Below are positions 59,940-64,000 of a stretch of DNA of 64,000 bases, piece after piece. Source of the DNA: Streptomyces ardesiacus. GTDB lineage: Bacteria; Actinomycetota; Actinomycetes; Streptomycetales; Streptomycetaceae. The stretch's first letter is position 1, and each line of letters begins with the position of its first letter. The stretch covers positions 1 to 64,000 of the forward strand of contig NZ_BEWC01000002.1 in NCBI RefSeq assembly GCF_003112575.1, given 5' to 3'. Below the pieces are notes generated by a model. It saw only the letters and a program-made list of their open reading frames with translations. It made no database searches and was not told where the DNA came from. Both the position numbers and the translations under genes were made by a program.

Positions 59940-61241
59940 ATGCGCACTACCAACCGCACTCTCACCCGCAGGGGGATACTCGGACTCGGCGCGGGGGCCG
60001 CGGCGGCGGTCGGACTCGCGGGCTGCGGAACCGGTTCCCACTCCTCGGCGGAGGGCTCGCACCAGGCCGGTGACGCCGGGAAACCATCGCCCTCCGGCAG
60101 CAGCAAGGCCCCGGCGAAGCTCATCGGCGACGGCTCCACGTCGTACACCGGCAAGCAGCCGCACCAGCCGGACACCCCCGTGCCGCTGGAGCCGGGGCAG
60201 ACGCCGCCGCAGTTCGTCGTCTTCTCCTGGGACGGGGCCGGCGAGGTCGGCAACGGGCTCTTCCCGCGCTTCCTGGACCTCGCCCGGGAGCACGGCGCAC
60301 ACATGACCTTCTTCCTCTCGGGCCTGTACCTGCTGCCCGAGTCGAAGAAGCGCCTCTACGACCCGCCGAACAACCCGCGCGGCGCCTCCGACATCGGCTA
60401 CCTCACCGACGAGCACATCAAGGCGACCCTGGAGAACGTCCGACGCGCCTGGCTCGACGGGCACGAGATCGGCACCCACTTCAACGGCCACTTCTGCGGG
60501 GGCGGCGGCAGCGTCGGCAACTGGACGCCCGCGCAGTGGCGCAGCGAGATCGACCAGGCGAAGTCCTTCGTCAAGGAGTGGAGGACCAACAGCGGCTGGA
60601 CCGACCTGCCCGCCCTGCCCTTCGACTACGACAAGGAACTCGTCGGCGGCCGCACGCCCTGCCTGCTCGGCCAGGACAGCCTGCTGCCCACCGCCCGGGA
60701 GCTGGGCTGGCGCTACGACGCCTCCTCGCCCGGCGGGCGCCAGGTGTGGCCGGTGAAGAAGGACGGGATCTGGGACCTGCCGCTGCAGCAGATACCGTTC
60801 CCCGGCCACTCCTTCGAAGTGCTCTCGATGGACTACAACATCCTCGCCAACCAGTCGGTCAACTCGACCAAGGCCCCGGCGCACAACTACCCGGGCTGGC
60901 GCGAACAGGCCACGAAGGCGTACATATCAGGCTTCAAGCGGGCGTACGAGACGAACCGGGCGCCCTTCTTCATCGGCAACCACTTCGAGGAGTGGAACGG
61001 CGGCATCTACATGGACGCCGTCGAGAACGCCCTCAAGCACATCGCGCGGGAGAAGGAGAAGGGCGAGGACATCCGCCTCGTCTCCTTCCGGCAGTTCGCC
61101 GACTGGCTGGACGTGCAGAAGCCCGAGGTGCTCGCCAAGCTCCGCACGGTCGAGGTCGGACAGCGGCCCGCCGGAGGCTGGAACGCCTTCCTCAAGGGCA
61201 CCTCCGCGACGGGCTCCACACCCCCCGGGAACGCCGCCTGA
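59940..61241 (+). CDS. Tat-exported lipoprotein, polysaccharide deacetylase-like
   Basis: A 433-residue protein. The N-terminus has a twin-Arg Tat signal (LTRRGILGLGAGAAAAVGL) ending in a lipobox LAGC, so it is exported folded and lipid-anchored. The NodB-like domain includes FVVFSWDGAGEVGNGLFPRFLDLA, THMTFFLSG-like MTFFLSGLYLLP, and the metal-binding HEIGTHFNGH. The classical TFDDGP is replaced by FSWDGAG. It probably removes N-acetyl groups from cell-wall polymers, but activity is uncertain. The start is ATG 59940 beneath a long inverted repeat. The gene precedes the cytochrome c maturation genes. Confidence 0.88.
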   Translation: MRTTNRTLTRRGILGLGAGAAAAVGLAGCGTGSHSSAEGSHQAGDAGKPSPSGSSKAPAKLIGDGSTSYTGKQPHQPDTPVPLEPGQTPPQFVVFSWDGAGEVGNGLFPRFLDLAREHGAHMTFFLSGLYLLPESKKRLYDPPNNPRGASDIGYLTDEHIKATLENVRRAWLDGHEIGTHFNGHFCGGGGSVGNWTPAQWRSEIDQAKSFVKEWRTNSGWTDLPALPFDYDKELVGGRTPCLLGQDSLLPTARELGWRYDASSPGGRQVWPVKKDGIWDLPLQQIPFPGHSFEVLSMDYNILANQSVNSTKAPAHNYPGWREQATKAYISGFKRAYETNRAPFFIGNHFEEWNGGIYMDAVENALKHIAREKEKGEDIRLVSFRQFADWLDVQKPEVLAKLRTVEVGQRPAGGWNAFLKGTSATGSTPPGNAA

Positions 61242-61307
61242 AATGCGGGTTTCCGCCCGTGAGGGGGGTGCGCAAGATCCCCGGAACGGACATGCGAAAC
61301 TTTTCAC

Positions 61308-61976
61308 ATGAGTGCCGCCAGCCGCGCCCCCCTGCGCTCGACCCGCTCGACCCGCACCGCCGTCCGCGTCCGTAGCCGGGCCGCCCTCGCCCTCGGCGCA
61401 GCCGCCGCGGCGCTCCTCGTGTCCGCGTGCAGCTCCGGCGGCACCTCGGGCGGCGGCGGCCAGACCGGCTTCATCACCGGCTCGGACGGCATCGCGACCG
61501 CGAAGGAGGGCGAGCGCGCCGACGCCCCCGAGCTGTCCGGCGAGACCGTCGACGGCGGACAGGCCGACGTCGCCGACTACAAGGGCAAGGTCGTCGTCCT
61601 CAACGTCTGGGGCTCCTGGTGCCCGCCCTGCCGGGCCGAGGCCAAGAACTTCGAGAAGGTCTACCAGGACGTCAAGGACCAGGGCGTCCAGTTCGTCGGC
61701 ATCAACACCCGCGACACCTCCCCCGGACCGGCCCGCGCCTTCGAGAAGGACTACGGGGTCACCTACCCGAGCCTGTACGACCCGAGCGGCAAGCTCCTGC
61801 TCCGCTTCGAGAAGGGCACCCTCAACCCGCAGGCCGTCCCCTCCACGCTCGTCATCGACCGCGAGGGCAAGGTCGCCGCGCGCACCCTCCAGGCGCTCAG
61901 CGAGGAGAAGCTGCGCAAGATGCTCGCCCCCTACCTCGCCGACGGGTCCGCCGACTCCGCCAAGCCGGGGAAGTGA
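61308..61976 (+). CDS. resA: ResA/TlpA-like thiol-disulfide lipoprotein
   Basis: A 222-residue membrane-anchored thioredoxin. The signal peptide ends in a lipobox LLVSAC (residue about 42). The redox centre is CPPC in NVWGSWCPPCRAEA, with the cis-Pro in AVPSTLVID. It likely reduces the heme-binding CXXCH cysteines of apocytochrome c outside the membrane. It is followed two bases later by ccdA and then resB, the standard system II layout. Confidence 0.92.
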   Translation: MSAASRAPLRSTRSTRTAVRVRSRAALALGAAAAALLVSACSSGGTSGGGGQTGFITGSDGIATAKEGERADAPELSGETVDGGQADVADYKGKVVVLNVWGSWCPPCRAEAKNFEKVYQDVKDQGVQFVGINTRDTSPGPARAFEKDYGVTYPSLYDPSGKLLLRFEKGTLNPQAVPSTLVIDREGKVAARTLQALSEEKLRKMLAPYLADGSADSAKPGK

Positions 61977-61977
61977 C

Positions 61978-62751
61978 GTGTCGGCCACGGTCACCCTCGC
62001 CGAGACGGCGGGCTACAACGGCACGGTGCTCAACGGCGCCCTGCTGGTGTCCCTCCCCATCGCCCTGCTCGGCGGCCTCGTCTCCTTCTTCTCGCCCTGC
62101 GTCCTGCCCCTGGTCCCCGGCTACCTCTCCTACGTGACCGGGGTCACCGGCACCGACCTCGGCGAGGCCCGGCGCGGCCGCATGGTCGCCGGCGCGTCCC
62201 TGTTCGTCCTCGGCTTCACCGCCGTGTTCGTCTCCAGCGGCGCGCTGTTCGGCTACTTCGGCCAGACGCTCCAGGAGAACCGGAGCGTGCTGACCAACAT
62301 CCTGGGCGCGTTCATGATCCTCATGGGCGTCTTCTTCATGGGCCTGATGCCCTGGCTCACCCAGCGCGAGTTCCGCTTCCACAAGAAGCCGGTGAACGGC
62401 CTGGTCGGCGCCCCGATACTGGGCGCCCTGTTCGGCATCGGCTGGACGCCCTGCATCGGCCCGACCCTCGCCTCCGTGCTGGCGCTCTCCGCCGACCAGG
62501 GCACCGCCGGGCGCGGCGCCGTCCTGACCGTCGCCTACTGCCTCGGCCTCGGCGTGCCCTTCGTCCTCGCCGCGGTCGCCTTCCGCAAGGCGCTCGGCGC
62601 CTTCGGCTGGGTCAAGCGGCACTATGTCTGGGTGATGCGCGTCGGCGGCGTCATGATGATCGCGACCGGCCTCCTGCTCCTGACCGGTGCGTGGGACAGC
62701 CTCGTGCAGGACATGCAGACCTGGTCCAACGGCTTCACTGTGGGGATCTGA
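61978..62751 (+). CDS. ccdA: CcdA thiol-disulfide transporter
   Basis: A 257-residue protein with six membrane segments. The paired redox cysteines are in FFSPCVLPLVPGYLSYV and GIGWTPCIGPTL. It passes electrons across the membrane from cytoplasmic thioredoxin to ResA for cytochrome c maturation. The GTG start at 61978 lies one base after the resA stop, and resB starts three bases after its stop. Confidence 0.94.
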   Translation: MSATVTLAETAGYNGTVLNGALLVSLPIALLGGLVSFFSPCVLPLVPGYLSYVTGVTGTDLGEARRGRMVAGASLFVLGFTAVFVSSGALFGYFGQTLQENRSVLTNILGAFMILMGVFFMGLMPWLTQREFRFHKKPVNGLVGAPILGALFGIGWTPCIGPTLASVLALSADQGTAGRGAVLTVAYCLGLGVPFVLAAVAFRKALGAFGWVKRHYVWVMRVGGVMMIATGLLLLTGAWDSLVQDMQTWSNGFTVGI

Positions 62752-62754
62752 CCG

Positions 62755-64000
62755 ATGAGCACCACCTCGAACACCACCCCCGGGACCGACCCCGGCAAGC
62801 AGCCGAAGGCCGACGGCGACCAGCAGGACCTCGGCGCCGCCGGCTCCCAGTTGTCCACCGCGCCCGCGGAGGAGGCCCCGAACCTCCCCTCGCTCGGCGT
62901 GATCGGCTGGGCCCGCTGGTTCTGGCGCCAGCTCACCTCGATGCGCGTCGCGCTGCTCCTGCTCCTGCTGGTGTCGCTGGGCGCCATCCCGGGGTCGCTG
63001 ATCCCGCAGGACGGCATCGACGCCGTGAAGGTCGAGGAGTTCCGCCAGAACCACGACCTCCTGGCGCCGGTCTACGACAAGCTCGGGCTCTTCCACGTCT
63101 ACAGCTCGGTGTGGTTCTCCGCGATCTACATCCTTCTGTTCGTCTCCCTCATCGGCTGCATCGTCCCGCGCACCTGGCAGTTCGTCGGCCAGCTCCGCGG
63201 CCGCCCGCCCCGCGCCCCCCGGCGCCTGGACCGGCTGCCCGCCTACACCACCTGGCGCACCGCGGCCGAGCCCGAGGAGGTCCGCGAGGCCGCGCTGACG
63301 CTGCTGAAGAAGCGCCGCTTCCGCGCGGACGCCGCCGGGGACGCCGTCGCCGCAGAGAAGGGCTACCTGCGGGAGGTCGGCAACCTCGCCTTCCACATCG
63401 CGCTGATCGTGCTCCTGGTCGCCTTCGCCTGGGGCCAGCTCTTCAAGTACGAGGGCAACAAGCTGATCCTGGAGGGCGACGGCTTCGCCAACACCCTCAC
63501 CCAGTACGACGACTTCAAGTCCGGCAACCTCTTCGACCCGGACCACGACCTGGCCCCCTTCAGCTTCACCCTGAAGGACTTCCACGGCACCTACGAGGCG
63601 ACCGGCCCCAACCGCGGCACCCCGCGCGTCTACGAGGCCGAGGTCACCTACAGCGAGGGCGCCCACGGCGCCGAGAAGTCGAAGACCGTCGAGGTCAACA
63701 AGCCGCTGAACATCGACGGCTCCAAGGTGTACCTGGTCAGCCACGGCTACGCCCCCATCCTCACCGTCAAGGACGCCAAGGGCGACGTGGTGATGGACAA
63801 GCAGGCGGTGGCGCTGCTGCCGCTGGACGGCAACGTCACCTCCTCCGGCGCCGTCAAGGTCATGGACGGCTACCGCAACGCCAAGGGCGAGAAGGAGCAG
63901 CTCGGCTTCAACGCGTTCTTCCTGCCGACCTACGGCGGCAAGGACAGCGGCATGCGCTCCACCTTCCCGGCGCTGCTCAACCCGATGCTCGCCCTGTCCG
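62755..64000 (+). CDS. resB: ResB cytochrome c biogenesis protein (partial, runs off the window)
   Basis: 415 residues are visible from ATG 62755 to the window end, with no stop. An acidic Gly/Pro-rich leader (1-45) is followed by membrane segments (RVALLLLLLVSLGAIPGSLIP, SSVWFSAIYILLFVSLIGC, LAFHIALIVLLVAFAWG), and a large extracytoplasmic region (DGFANTLTQYDDFKSGNLF). ResB with CcsA delivers heme to apocytochrome c. It is coupled to ccdA; the ccsA partner should lie just beyond the window. Confidence 0.93.
   Translation, partial: MSTTSNTTPGTDPGKQPKADGDQQDLGAAGSQLSTAPAEEAPNLPSLGVIGWARWFWRQLTSMRVALLLLLLVSLGAIPGSLIPQDGIDAVKVEEFRQNHDLLAPVYDKLGLFHVYSSVWFSAIYILLFVSLIGCIVPRTWQFVGQLRGRPPRAPRRLDRLPAYTTWRTAAEPEEVREAALTLLKKRRFRADAAGDAVAAEKGYLREVGNLAFHIALIVLLVAFAWGQLFKYEGNKLILEGDGFANTLTQYDDFKSGNLFDPDHDLAPFSFTLKDFHGTYEATGPNRGTPRVYEAEVTYSEGAHGAEKSKTVEVNKPLNIDGSKVYLVSHGYAPILTVKDAKGDVVMDKQAVALLPLDGNVTSSGAVKVMDGYRNAKGEKEQLGFNAFFLPTYGGKDSGMRSTFPALLNPMLALS

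Noticed and set aside
61897..63744. A long minus-strand frame opposite ccdA and resB
   Set aside because: It is Gly/Glu/Val-rich shadow composition without motifs; the plus strand holds clear CcdA and ResB.

Overview
The window is chromosomal DNA from a high-G+C actinomycete, almost certainly a Streptomyces. The reasons are the extreme third-position G/C bias, frequent GTG starts, ATGA/GTGA start-stop overlaps, and gene content diagnostic of the genus: the developmental sigma factor gene bldN beside its anti-sigma gene rsbN, a small BldC-like HTH gene (bdtA-like), the redox regulator gene rex in front of hemA-hemC-hemD, and several Streptomyces-type DUF3558, DUF2690 and DUF4232 surface proteins. 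No phage, IS element, tRNA, rRNA or CRISPR array was seen. Gene identities were judged by reading the proteins, not by database search.

Layout. 0-8 kb: HAD phosphatase, membrane protein, MFS transporter, AcuC-like deacetylase, a conserved hypothetical, the BldC-like regulator behind two BldD-type boxes, the 32-residue ribosomal protein bS22, an epimerase and an acyltransferase. 7.7-10 kb (minus strand): rsbN and bldN, with a sigma-BldN-like promoter in front of rsbN. 10.3-17.1 kb: a HAD hydrolase, a glutaredoxin-like protein, then rex with a perfect Rex operator and the translationally coupled hemA-hemC-hemD. 17-24 kb: a small secreted protein, a flavin/F420-type oxidoreductase fused to hemerythrin, and a permease-ADH-ALDH operon divergent from its likely TetR repressor. 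23.9-32 kb: hemB, a DUF4232 lipoprotein, an aminotransferase, an arylamine N-acetyltransferase and three single-pass membrane HTH proteins, one carrying DUF2690 and one a peptidoglycan-binding fold, beside a secreted peptidoglycan-binding protein.

32-44 kb: argS and class I lysS (divergent), a DUF2637 membrane protein, two DUF3558 lipoproteins, rtcB, an SDR, a YnfA-type membrane protein and an LLM monooxygenase/FMN reductase pair. 44-51.6 kb: a flotillin followed by a 1740-residue AAA+ ATPase, the most intriguing large unit here. 51.7-57 kb: cobalamin genes cobK and cobH, a Cys-rich copper-storage protein, a DUF4396 protein behind a CsoR-type operator, and a TIM-barrel protein divergent from a TetR gene with a double operator. 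57.6-64 kb: hemL, a histidine phosphatase, a Tat lipoprotein polysaccharide deacetylase behind a long inverted repeat, then a ResA-like thioredoxin, CcdA and ResB (cut by the window end).

Working together: the window holds five heme-pathway genes (hemA, hemL, hemB, hemC, hemD) plus cytochrome c maturation genes and the NADH/NAD+ sensor Rex, so much of tetrapyrrole supply and use is concentrated here. Cobalamin and copper-handling genes add to this metal and redox theme, and bldN/rsbN plus the BldC-like gene form a developmental-control block.
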